DNA of 64,000 bases, from NCBI GenBank assembly GCA_013822085.1, contig PNJV01000002.1:1-64000 (forward strand), read 5' to 3'. This document shows, one piece after another, positions 55,893-64,000 of this stretch. Origin of the DNA: Isosphaera sp. GTDB taxonomy: Bacteria > Planctomycetota > Phycisphaerae > Phycisphaerales > UBA1924. The notes below the pieces were generated by a model. That model made no database searches, was not told the DNA's origin, and was given only the letters and a program-made list of their open reading frames with translations. The position numbers and the translations under genes were made by a program. Numbering within the stretch: the stretch's first letter is position 1; each line of letters opens with the position of its first letter.

Positions 55893-57205
55893 GCCCGGTC
55901 CATGACGCGGCGTGCAGTCTGACCCGAGCGGCCGGGCCCCAGCGCGGGCGTCGGGCCCGCGTCCCGCGCCGCGCCTTGGGCGTTGGGCGAGGGTTCACGG
56001 TGCTGGAGCTGCTGGTGGTGCTGGTGATCGGCGCGCTGCTGATCCTGCTGGCGGCGCCGGCGTTTGTGGCCATCAGCCGCGCCGAGGCCGAGCGCACGGC
56101 GCGGGCGCAGCTGGGGGTGGGCCTGCGCGTGACCCGCGAGGCGGCGCTGCGGGCGGGGGTCGGTCGGGACACAGCGGCGGTGTTCGCCTACGAGCCCGGG
56201 CGCGGCGTGACGGTGACGCCGGCGGTGTTCGTCGGCCGGCTCGTCGACCGCGACGCCAACAACAACGACGTGCGGCGCGACGTCTTCGTGCCCGACCCGA
56301 CCGCGGCGGTGGTGACGCTCCCGCTGCCGTGGACCGTGCGCGGCCTGGCGCCGCCGGGGTGGGTCGACGACCAGTGGTACGAGCCGTCCGGTGGCGCCAA
56401 CGGCTCGGAGCGGTACGACCGCGAGCGGCCCAACTGGGTCTTCCCCGAGACGGCCTTCTACGAGCAGCAGCGCCAGCAGGTGGGCGGCTCGGTGCGCGGC
56501 GGCAGCCGCGACGGCCGGCACCGGCAGAGCTTCATGGTGCGGTTTTCCGGGGGCACGGGCGAGGTCGCGCCCAGCTCGCCGGTCGAGGCGCTGTTCGTTG
56601 ACCCTCAGCGGCTGACCCAGCAGCCTGCGCCCAACGACCCGTTGTGGGAGCGGCCCGACCTGGCCGCGGACCTGGGCGTGTGGGCCCGGCGCGTGCTGCG
56701 CCCGGACGTGGACCTGGACCGCGACGAGGACGCCGCCGACGCGCAGGCGCGGCGGGAGCTGCTCGGCGACGAGAGCAGCCACACGGTGCTGGTCAAGGGC
56801 GTGGTGGCGCTGGCGTTGGCCGACGAGTCGGAGCTGGCCCGGGGCATCGGTGGGCGTCTCGACCCGCTCAGCGGGAGCGTGTACGACATCGAGCAGAGCC
56901 AGTCTCAGGGGTGGTTCGACGGCCGCCAGGGGGTCGTGCCGCGGCTGGTGGCTGTGCCCGGCGTCGGCCCGGGCTTGGCGGCTCAGGCGGACGTGTCGCG
57001 GTCGATCAACCGGTGGATCGAGGGGTACCGGGGCGTGCGCCTGGCGGACTTCGGCACGCGGCGGCCGGCGGACGCCACGCCGGCGCAGCTGTTCACGGTG
57101 GAGGCCGGCACCGGGGCGCTGCGCGTTATGTCGGTGCCGCGCGGCGTGCTGCCGGAGACCTCGGACCTGCCGATGGTGGGCCGGCTGGACGGGAGCATCG
57201 AGTGA
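55889..57205 (+). CDS. GspH-like prepilin-type protein, enlarged
   Basis: A 438-residue protein with prepilin signal GVGRG then FTVLELLVVLVIGALL, Glu at the fifth mature position. The usual length is about 170. The long soluble part has Trp/Arg-rich segments and an acidic DLDRDEDAADAQ stretch with no recognised motif. Its start overlaps the previous stop as ATGA, and its stop overlaps the next start as TGATG, so the genes are translationally coupled. GspH/FimT is a best guess from order and from the TVLELLVVL form. Confidence 0.72.
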   Translation: MSPVHDAACSLTRAAGPQRGRRARVPRRALGVGRGFTVLELLVVLVIGALLILLAAPAFVAISRAEAERTARAQLGVGLRVTREAALRAGVGRDTAAVFAYEPGRGVTVTPAVFVGRLVDRDANNNDVRRDVFVPDPTAAVVTLPLPWTVRGLAPPGWVDDQWYEPSGGANGSERYDRERPNWVFPETAFYEQQRQQVGGSVRGGSRDGRHRQSFMVRFSGGTGEVAPSSPVEALFVDPQRLTQQPAPNDPLWERPDLAADLGVWARRVLRPDVDLDRDEDAADAQARRELLGDESSHTVLVKGVVALALADESELARGIGGRLDPLSGSVYDIEQSQSQGWFDGRQGVVPRLVAVPGVGPGLAAQADVSRSINRWIEGYRGVRLADFGTRRPADATPAQLFTVEAGTGALRVMSVPRGVLPETSDLPMVGRLDGSIE

Positions 57206-58872
57206 TGACAGCGCAGCGGGCAACGCCGGGGCGTGGGCCAGTGGACGCGGTGACACCGGGGCGCGACCGCCGTCGCGGTCGCATTCGGGGCCGCGTCGGC
57301 GCCGACGGCCGCGGGTTCACGCTCATCGAGGTGCTGATCACGATCCTGATCCTGTCGATCGCGCTCCTCGGGCTCGGCTCGCTGCTGCCGGCGGTGCTCA
57401 CGGCCCAGCGGGCCGGCGCCGATGACGCCGACGGGGCCATGACGGCCCAGGCGGTGCGAGACCGGCTGGAGAGGTTCGAGAGCGGGTCGGCGGCGGTCGT
57501 GGTGAACCTGGCCTCTGCTGACACGACGCAGGGAACGCCGGTGGACCTGACGGCCCCGTTCCAGGGGAGCTTCCAGATCGACTTCCCGGCCCCGATCAGC
57601 GGGACGACCGCCGAGCTGCCGCTCTCAGCGACGGCCGCGCAGATCCGCGAGGCGATCGAGCGGCTGCCCGGGGTTGGCGCTGGGAACGTGGAGGTAGAGC
57701 GGCCGGCGGTCCGGCAGGGGGACCGCGCGGGGTACCGCCTGAGCGTCCGTTTCGTCCAGCGGCTGGCCAACCTGCGGCTCCAGGGCCAGGTCACGGCCAG
57801 CGTGACGCCGCTGGGCGGTGTGGGCGGCGCGGTGGTGCTCAGCGGGCCCGTGCGGACGGTGCGCAACGGCGTCATCGATCCCGAGGACCGGCCGATGGAC
57901 CCCGACCTGATCACCGCCTGGGCCCGGTACAGCCTGCGGGCCTCGCCGCCGATCGACCCGAACAACGAGCCCGCGGCCAACCCCGAGAACCTGATCCCCG
58001 GGGACGGCAGCTGGATGGTGCCGGGCACGTCGCCGGAGGGGACGCGGATCGAGTTGGGCGTGGACCAGAGCGCTGGCCTGAGCGCCGGGGACCCCGTGCG
58101 GCAGCTGGAGGTCCCGGTGCGCGAGCGGCTGGTGCGCCTGCCCGCCGGGGGCCTGGGCGTGTGGGACGTGGCGCTGCGGCGGCTGGGCCCGATCCCGGCC
58201 CCGACGGCCAGCGGGAGCACGCCGGTGCTCAGCCCGTCGCGCGAGGCGACGCGGGTGCAGGCGGCGCTGTTTGTCATGGGCGTGGACCCGAACATCTTTG
58301 TGGTGGGCGCAAGCGGGCAGCCGGCCCCGCCGGTGTCGGACTCGATCGCCGACGAGTCGCTGGGCACGCCGCCCACAAGCGCCGCGGCGGCCGGGCCCGG
58401 CGCGCTGCGGCGGTACGCGGTGGGCGTGGACGGGGCCGGCCGGCCGACGCGCACCGGGCTGGGGCAGGCCATGGCCCGGCCGATCATCGTCAACGTGGAA
58501 TTCGACCCGGGCCGCGACCCGCTGCCCGGCAACGTGCCGGTGCGCGACCGGCTGTACATCAACTCTGCGGCGGGCAACGGCGGCGTGGACGAGTCGACGC
58601 CGTTCCCGGGCAGCGGGCTGGCGCGGGAGCGGAACCTGCTGGCCCTGCTGACGCAGAACGGGCAGCGCGTGGTGGACAGCCTGGGCAACGTGCACACGAT
58701 CGTGGGGCTGGACGACCGCCTGCCCGACCCGGTGACCAGCCGGGCCGTCCGGCTTGCCCGGCCGGTGCCGCGGATCGGCGACGAGTCTGCCGCGGCCCGG
58801 GCGACGCTGGACCAGGTGGTGGTGATGCCGGTGGTGCCGCTGTCGGTGGAGGTCTTTGTCGTCAACCCGTGA
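57205..58872 (+). CDS. GspI/PilV-like prepilin-type protein, enlarged
   Basis: A 555-residue protein. The prepilin signal is ADGRG then FTLIEVLITILILSIALLGL, whose AL-GL end is typical of GspI/PilV minor pseudopilins (usually about 130-200 residues). The soluble part contains SATAAQIREAIERLPGVG, which resembles a short structural repeat found in some surface proteins, and many Pro/Gly turns. Translationally coupled to both neighbours. The subfamily assignment rests on the signal helix and on position. Confidence 0.72.
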   Translation: MTAQRATPGRGPVDAVTPGRDRRRGRIRGRVGADGRGFTLIEVLITILILSIALLGLGSLLPAVLTAQRAGADDADGAMTAQAVRDRLERFESGSAAVVVNLASADTTQGTPVDLTAPFQGSFQIDFPAPISGTTAELPLSATAAQIREAIERLPGVGAGNVEVERPAVRQGDRAGYRLSVRFVQRLANLRLQGQVTASVTPLGGVGGAVVLSGPVRTVRNGVIDPEDRPMDPDLITAWARYSLRASPPIDPNNEPAANPENLIPGDGSWMVPGTSPEGTRIELGVDQSAGLSAGDPVRQLEVPVRERLVRLPAGGLGVWDVALRRLGPIPAPTASGSTPVLSPSREATRVQAALFVMGVDPNIFVVGASGQPAPPVSDSIADESLGTPPTSAAAAGPGALRRYAVGVDGAGRPTRTGLGQAMARPIIVNVEFDPGRDPLPGNVPVRDRLYINSAAGNGGVDESTPFPGSGLARERNLLALLTQNGQRVVDSLGNVHTIVGLDDRLPDPVTSRAVRLARPVPRIGDESAAARATLDQVVVMPVVPLSVEVFVVNP

Positions 58873-58910
58873 GAGTCGGCGGCCCGCACGCGGGCCGCAT
58901 GGAGGGCGCC

Positions 58911-60581
58911 GTGGACGTGAGCGTGCGATCTGGTGCGGGCGGGCGTGGGGGCTGGGCCGCGGGCGGCTTCACGCTGGTCGAGTCGCTGGTGGCCGTCGGC
59001 GCCGTGGCGGTGGTCGCGGTGGTGGTGGCGCGTGTCTCCGGGGTGGTGGGGCGGACGGTGGCGCTGGGCCGCCAGAGCAGCGACTTCCTCTCGGCCAGCG
59101 TGGCCATCGAGCGGGCGCTGCGCGCCGACGTGTCGGCGATGACGCGCGACGGGTTCCTGCTCGTCCGCCACGAGGACCAGTTCGGTCCCCGCGACGAGAT
59201 GGTGTTCTTCGCCACGGGGCAGTTCCGCTCGCGCCGCGGGGCCGGCCCGACGGGGCTGGTGCCCGAGGCGGGCGCGGCCCGGATCTACTGGGGCCACGGC
59301 CTGCGCGCCGAGCCCCTGGACCCGGCCGGGTACGGCCCGCTGCGCCCCGACCAGGCCGCGGCCCTGAGACCGGTCAGCGACGCCGGCTCGGTCAACGCCG
59401 ACCCGTCCAACTGGCTCCTGGTCCGGCACGTGACGCTCCTGGCCCCGCCGGCGGAGGCCCCGCGCCTGGCGCTCGACCTGAGCGCCACCGGCACTGAGCC
59501 GCGGACGGTCCTGGAAACGGCGCTCCCCAACGCGACCGATCGCAACAACCAGATCGCCGGCCAGGTGGCGGCGCCGGACATCTTCCGGGACCTTGCCGCG
59601 GCGGCGGCGGTGCAGGGCAACAGCACGCTGCGCGCCGAGGTCAGCGGCGCGCCCAGGTTCGAGAGCGGCATGGTGGACATCGCGTCGGTGAGCCTGGGGC
59701 ACGTGCGCGCGGTGCTGCTCGAGTACGCCGGGGCCGGGCCCTTTGCGCCGCGCGGCCAGGTGCGGCTGGCCACGCCGGGGGAGCCCACGGACCTGGCCAG
59801 CGTCAACGGGACCGCCCGGCGGATGATCCAGGCGCTGCCGGCCGATTCGGACACGGGCCAGCGCCTGCGGGCCGAGCCGGTGGCCCCCAACCCGCTCGGT
59901 CTGGGGTGGGGCGTCCCGCGCACGGCGGCGCGGCTGACCGATCAGCAGATGCTCGCCTCGGGCGTGATCGCGGCCGGGGTGACGGCGTTCGACATCGAGT
60001 GGTCCTTCGGCGAGTTCCGCACGCCGGTCCCCGGCAGCGCGACCCAGTCGCCCGAGCTGATCTGGTACAGCGACGCCGACGGCCCGCCGGTGCCGTCGCT
60101 CTACGACTTCCAGAACGCGCCCGCGACGCGGTTCTTCCCCGAGCGACGCCGGCCCGACGGCACCATCGAGCGCGACCAGGACCAGGCCATCGGGACGCCC
60201 CTGGCTGGGGTCATCCAGTCGGCGGTGCACTTCCAGCCCGCCGGCGCGTTCGGCCAGGGGCTGTACTCGTGCTTCGGCTACGTGGACAACGGCTACCCGG
60301 TCTTCGCTGGGCCGGACCCGAACATCGGCACCTCGTTCGACGAGGACGTGCTGATCGACAACGGGGCGTCGTCGAGCACCGGCGTGACGGCGGGGGCGGC
60401 CGGCGTGTTCGACGCCCTGCGCGACCGCGACGTGCGCGCCCGGGCGCCGCGCCCGGCGGCGGAGTGGCCCAGGCTGCTGCGCGTGAGCGTGACGGTGCGC
60501 GACGCGGTCGATCCGGCCGTGACGCGCACGTTCCAGTACGTGATCGAGGTGCCCGGGGAGGGGATCCCGCGGGTGTTCTGA
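58911..60581 (+). CDS. GspJ/PilW-like prepilin-type protein, enlarged
   Basis: A 556-residue protein with prepilin signal WAAGG then FTLVESLVAVGAVAVVAVV, the form seen in GspJ/PilW minor pseudopilins (usually about 200). The GTG at 58911 is chosen because GGAGGG lies just upstream at 58901-58906, giving a 19-residue leader. Alternatives are a GTG overlapping the upstream stop (58869) and an ATG (58899). The soluble part has many short beta segments and a long Asp/Asn loop near the end (DPNIGTSFDEDVLID). It precedes the giant last protein, as GspJ precedes GspK. Confidence 0.72.
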   Translation: MDVSVRSGAGGRGGWAAGGFTLVESLVAVGAVAVVAVVVARVSGVVGRTVALGRQSSDFLSASVAIERALRADVSAMTRDGFLLVRHEDQFGPRDEMVFFATGQFRSRRGAGPTGLVPEAGAARIYWGHGLRAEPLDPAGYGPLRPDQAAALRPVSDAGSVNADPSNWLLVRHVTLLAPPAEAPRLALDLSATGTEPRTVLETALPNATDRNNQIAGQVAAPDIFRDLAAAAAVQGNSTLRAEVSGAPRFESGMVDIASVSLGHVRAVLLEYAGAGPFAPRGQVRLATPGEPTDLASVNGTARRMIQALPADSDTGQRLRAEPVAPNPLGLGWGVPRTAARLTDQQMLASGVIAAGVTAFDIEWSFGEFRTPVPGSATQSPELIWYSDADGPPVPSLYDFQNAPATRFFPERRRPDGTIERDQDQAIGTPLAGVIQSAVHFQPAGAFGQGLYSCFGYVDNGYPVFAGPDPNIGTSFDEDVLIDNGASSSTGVTAGAAGVFDALRDRDVRARAPRPAAEWPRLLRVSVTVRDAVDPAVTRTFQYVIEVPGEGIPRVF

Positions 60582-60701
60582 GCCGGCCGCGGCGGCGCGG
60601 CTCGGCGGGGCGCGGGGCGCGTCGGTGGGTTGGGAAGGCGGGGCGGGGTCGTGACGCCGGACCGGCACGCCGGGACGAGCGGTGATGGAAGGGGAGCTTG
60701 C

Positions 60702-63700
60702 ATGGCGCGTCAGAAGTCAGCGGGGCGTGGCGGCGTTGGCTGGGGTGCACGGCGCGGTCGGCGCGGCTCGGTGCTGGTGCTGGCCATCGGGGTGCTTGCG
60801 CTGCTGGCGATCCTGGTCGTGGCGTACGTGTCCGTGGGGCAGGCGGACCGCCAGAGCGGCGCCCAGGCCCAGTCGGACGCCGAGCTGCGGCGGGTGGTGG
60901 ACCAGATGGGGCGGTACCTGGCCGGGGTGATCGGCGACAGCGCCACGAACGTGGCGCGCTTCCGCGACCCGACCAACAGCGCCCGCGACCTTGTGTACCG
61001 CGTCGCGGCGGACGTGCCCGGCGTGGACCCGGTGATGCTCTCGACGCCCGTGACCGGCAACCCCGCCGACGGGGCCGTGCTGTGGCGGCGGTTCGATCCG
61101 ACGGGCAACATGTCCCAGATGGCGCGCGGGCGCCAGGACGACCCGCGGCGCGTCACCACGCCGTGGCTGTCGCGCAGCGCGCCGGGGTGGCTCAACCGCG
61201 CCAACACGCCGCGGAACCCGGCGGGCTTCCCGTTCCGCGAGAACCGCGACTGGGTAACGCTGAGCAACTTCGCCCCGTCGGGCAACTTCGTGAACCTGGC
61301 GCTCCTGCGCGGGCGGTTCGACGCCCCGTCGGGGTTCGCGTTCGCGTCCGGGAGCGTCTCGGGGCCCGGCGCCGCCGACCCGCCCGGGCTCTCGGGCGTG
61401 CTCTTCAACCCCGGCGCGGGGGACCAGCCGGCGGACCTTGCCGGCCGGGTGCAGTCCATCGCCGGCGTGACGGCCGGGGGGGCCGAGCTGGCCGCCGACG
61501 TGCGTCGGCCGTTCGACTGGACAATGTGGCAGGTCAACGCGTTCCGGCCCGTGGGCGACACCGACTACCTGCCCGGCGACCCGCGCAACCTGGACAACAT
61601 GTTCCGCGACACCGACGGCGACGGGTTCATCGACGCGCGGCTCTTTGAGATGGTGGACGCGTGGGACCCGGTGCGGCCGCGGTCGCTGCTGATCGCCGAG
61701 GCCGGGCTGCGGTACTTCTTTGCGGTCAAGGCGGAGGACCTCTCGGCGGCGATCAACGTCAACACGGCGGTGGACTTCTCGCGTCCGAGCAACGTGCTCT
61801 ACCCGCCCGGGGCGTCGCCGGCGGACGTGGACCTGCGGCGGTTCCTGGCCAGCTTCGGCGGGGCGTCGGAGCTGTTCTCCAACGTGCCGGCGCGGCTGGG
61901 CGATCAGGCGACGCGCGTGCAGATCGGCTACGACGGCTACGCGCCGGCGGTGGCGGAGCTGATCGGTCGGGCGGGGTTCCTCGGGCTGATCCAGAGCCGC
62001 CTGGGCGCGCCGCTGGCGCCCGGGGACGATTTCTCGGTCAATCAGCTGCGGACGCGCGTCCCGCGCCTCGAGCCGGGGTCGGTCGACACGGCCCGGCCGC
62101 TGCTCGACGGCGCCCGCAACGGCTTCGGCTTTGACTTTATCAACGCGATCGAGCGGCGCGACCTGTACGTCATCGCCGGGCGCGACCCGTTCGGCGTGTC
62201 GCTGGTTGGCGACGAGCTCACGTCCGACCTGCGGTACGGCAACTCGTTCGGGCTGGCGGAGTTGCTGGAGCTGCGCGCCTTTGGCGGGCTCAACTCGCCC
62301 GGCACGCCGTCGCGGCTCGAGAGCGCGGTGGACGGGCGGTTGCAGGGCCCCGGCGGGTCACCGGTGGGCCGGCTGGGCCCGCTGCGCAGCAACGTGCCGC
62401 TGGAGAGCGACCGGGAGCTGGACCCGGCGCTTGCCGGGGCGACCAACCCGATCGACCGGTGGCAGCCGCAGCTGATGCTGGCGGGGGCCAACGTTCGGCG
62501 GAGCCTGACGACGGTCAGCGGCGCCCGGCCGATCATCATGGAGGCGCTGGGGGTGGAGCTGGACGGGCAGCCGCGCGACTGGTCGTCGCTCTCGGGCGGG
62601 AGCCAGCCGCTGGACATCAACGCGGCGATCGACGCGATCGTGCGCGACATCCCCGAGGACAACTTCCTGCCCATCATGATGCCGGACTCGGAGCGCCCGC
62701 GGCGCGACGACGGCTCGATCACGCCCGGGGCGCGGCGCGCGGCCGAGGACATCTTCGGCGCGTACGTCTCGGCGCTGGCGCCGATGCTCGGGGTGACCGA
62801 CACCAACGGCAACCGGCTCGCCCAGTGGTGGGACACGGTGCAGGTGCGCCCGGCGCTGGCCCGGCTGTTCTACGGCGCCGATCGCCAGGACTTGTCGCTC
62901 CCGCCGGGCCAGGGCCCGCAGTGGACGGGCCGGCCGGCCGAGTCGGCGCTGATCACCGCGGCACACCTGACGGCGAACCTGATCGCGCGGTCGGTGCCCC
63001 GCGGAGGGACCGACCTGATTGTTGGCCCCCCCCCGAGCGGGCTGCGCGTGCGCGACGAGACGGTGGCCCTGACGGTGATGCTCACGAGCGACCTGAACTC
63101 CCCCGTCCGCACCGAGACCGACCCCGGCAACGCCGCGGCGCGGTCGTTGCCCTACGACCCGGTGGCGCTGGGCCTGAACTCGTTCCCGGGCCCCACGGCG
63201 GCGCCGAGCCTCTCGGACAGCCTGACGCGCAGCATGTTCCCGAGCTTCGCGGCGGTGCTGGACCTGGACCGCGAGATCCCGCTGGCCAACCGCGAGCTGG
63301 GCGCCCGGCTGGCGCCCGTCGGCACGCAGCTGATCAGCGACGCGGTGACGGTCTACGGCGTGACGCCCCAGCCGGTGCTGGTGCAGGTGGCCACGTTTGC
63401 GCAGTACGTCGACGCGCACGCCGGGCTGGGCGGCGACTCGGAGTTCTTCGGCACCGGGGGCGGGCCGGTGACGCCCGAGGAGCCGTCGATCGTCGGCGGC
63501 CCCAACAGCGGCGGCAACACCCCGCCCACGATCCCCAACCCCGCTGGGCCGATCACGCCGGGGAATCCGGGCGCGATCCCGGGCCCGGGATCCGGACCGG
63601 GACCGGGCGCAGGGCCCGACGGCAACTCGGGGCCGGACGTGATCCCGGACATCATCGGCGGCGGCAACGTCAACCCGATCACCATCAACGGCAACATGTC

Positions 63701-64000
63701 ACCGAGCAACGCCGACTTCCTCTTCGAGGTGGCGGTGGTCAAGCTGCACAACCCGTTCTCGGTGCCGCTGCCCCTGAGCGGCTCGCAGCCGGACTCGTTT
63801 CCGTACAACGACGGTGAGGTAATCACCAACCAGGAACACTTCGCGTACTTCGTCGAGTTCTCGGGGCGGTACTACGCGCTGCGGGAGATCGACGATAATG
63901 GCAACCGCAGGGCGATCGTGCTTGCGCCGGGGCAGACGCGCGCGTTCTGGTTGGGGGCCATGAGCGGCCCGGACATCGTGGACCGGTGGCAGCCGATGGC
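60702..64000 (+). CDS. GspK-like giant exported protein, partial
   Basis: At least 1099 residues; no stop before the window edge. The N-terminus has a basic stretch (GARRGRRG) then SVLVLAIGVLALLAILVVAYVS, matching GspK/PilX minor pseudopilins, which lack Glu5 and start with R-G-S/F. The following helix (ADRQSGAQAQSDAELRRVVDQMGRYLAGVI) also fits. Typical GspK is about 320 residues. Visible later features are Ala/Pro-rich loops and, at about 910-990, a Pro/Gly/Asn-rich linker (NPAGPITPGNPG, GPGSGPGPG), then beta-rich sequence (FEVAVVKLHNPF). GGGGAG six bases before the ATG fixes the start. It ends the pseudopilin series. Confidence 0.72.
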   Translation, partial: MARQKSAGRGGVGWGARRGRRGSVLVLAIGVLALLAILVVAYVSVGQADRQSGAQAQSDAELRRVVDQMGRYLAGVIGDSATNVARFRDPTNSARDLVYRVAADVPGVDPVMLSTPVTGNPADGAVLWRRFDPTGNMSQMARGRQDDPRRVTTPWLSRSAPGWLNRANTPRNPAGFPFRENRDWVTLSNFAPSGNFVNLALLRGRFDAPSGFAFASGSVSGPGAADPPGLSGVLFNPGAGDQPADLAGRVQSIAGVTAGGAELAADVRRPFDWTMWQVNAFRPVGDTDYLPGDPRNLDNMFRDTDGDGFIDARLFEMVDAWDPVRPRSLLIAEAGLRYFFAVKAEDLSAAINVNTAVDFSRPSNVLYPPGASPADVDLRRFLASFGGASELFSNVPARLGDQATRVQIGYDGYAPAVAELIGRAGFLGLIQSRLGAPLAPGDDFSVNQLRTRVPRLEPGSVDTARPLLDGARNGFGFDFINAIERRDLYVIAGRDPFGVSLVGDELTSDLRYGNSFGLAELLELRAFGGLNSPGTPSRLESAVDGRLQGPGGSPVGRLGPLRSNVPLESDRELDPALAGATNPIDRWQPQLMLAGANVRRSLTTVSGARPIIMEALGVELDGQPRDWSSLSGGSQPLDINAAIDAIVRDIPEDNFLPIMMPDSERPRRDDGSITPGARRAAEDIFGAYVSALAPMLGVTDTNGNRLAQWWDTVQVRPALARLFYGADRQDLSLPPGQGPQWTGRPAESALITAAHLTANLIARSVPRGGTDLIVGPPPSGLRVRDETVALTVMLTSDLNSPVRTETDPGNAAARSLPYDPVALGLNSFPGPTAAPSLSDSLTRSMFPSFAAVLDLDREIPLANRELGARLAPVGTQLISDAVTVYGVTPQPVLVQVATFAQYVDAHAGLGGDSEFFGTGGGPVTPEEPSIVGGPNSGGNTPPTIPNPAGPITPGNPGAIPGPGSGPGPGAGPDGNSGPDVIPDIIGGGNVNPITINGNMSPSNADFLFEVAVVKLHNPFSVPLPLSGSQPDSFPYNDGEVITNQEHFAYFVEFSGRYYALREIDDNGNRRAIVLAPGQTRAFWLGAMSGPDIVDRWQPM

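Noticed and set aside
63026-63034. Run of nine C as a possible frameshift in the GspK-like gene
   Set aside because: The frame reads through sensibly (VGPPPSGLRV) and stays open on both sides with the same character.

Overview
The window is about 64 kb of very GC-rich bacterial chromosome (roughly 70 percent by eye). The mix of genes suggests an uncultured or poorly studied planctomycete, most likely of the Phycisphaerae type. The reasons are a hopanoid gene (hpnH), the futalosine route to menaquinone (mqnC), an unusual long primary-like sigma-70 protein, oversized type II secretion / type IV pilus pseudopilins and many long proteins with Ala/Gly/Pro-rich linkers. This is inference from gene content. 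No rRNA, tRNA, CRISPR array, transposase or phage gene was seen.

Layout. 1-13.3 kb: housekeeping genes. These are the edge of a secreted protein, a BtuF-like cobalamin-binding protein, RNase R, FtsK, an ABC-F ATPase, a DUF486/DMT membrane protein, and hpnH divergent from mqnC. 13.4-16.2 kb: the sigma factor and a Mn-type superoxide dismutase flank about 1 kb of non-coding DNA. This DNA is clearly AT-richer than its surroundings and holds strong inverted repeats. 16.3-23.5 kb: a secreted esterase, then a three-gene set made of a PilT-like ATPase, a membrane-anchored GspE-like protein whose ATPase motifs are all degraded, and a CvpA-like membrane protein with a large C-terminal domain. 23.5-31.4 kb: a flavin reductase, a Bcp-type peroxiredoxin, two small membrane proteins and an HrpA-type helicase. 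31.5-36.5 kb: an RND efflux pair (adaptor plus an enlarged transporter). 36.5-48.2 kb: a glycosyltransferase with a small partner, panC, two PilZ proteins, GcvT, and a leftward run of coaB, a pseudouridine synthase-methyltransferase fusion, kbl, a PAP2 phosphatase and a PhoU-like protein. 48.4-64 kb: a rightward type IV pilus / type II secretion locus with PilB-like, PilT-like and GspE-like ATPases, PilC/GspF and five prepilin-type or GspK-like proteins, the last running off the edge.

How they fit together. The right-hand locus has the inner-membrane motor and pseudopilus genes of one machine, but no secretin, PilMNOP set or prepilin peptidase lies in the window. The two PilZ proteins (possible cyclic-di-GMP sensors) and the distant PilT-like / pseudo-ATPase / CvpA-like set may act with it. 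panC and coaB are two separate steps on the way to coenzyme A. The most promising undescribed items are the membrane-tethered pseudo-ATPase set at 18.4-23.5 kb, the RluA-methyltransferase fusion at 45.1-47.3 kb, the AT-rich structured spacer at 14.5-15.5 kb and the oversized pseudopilins.
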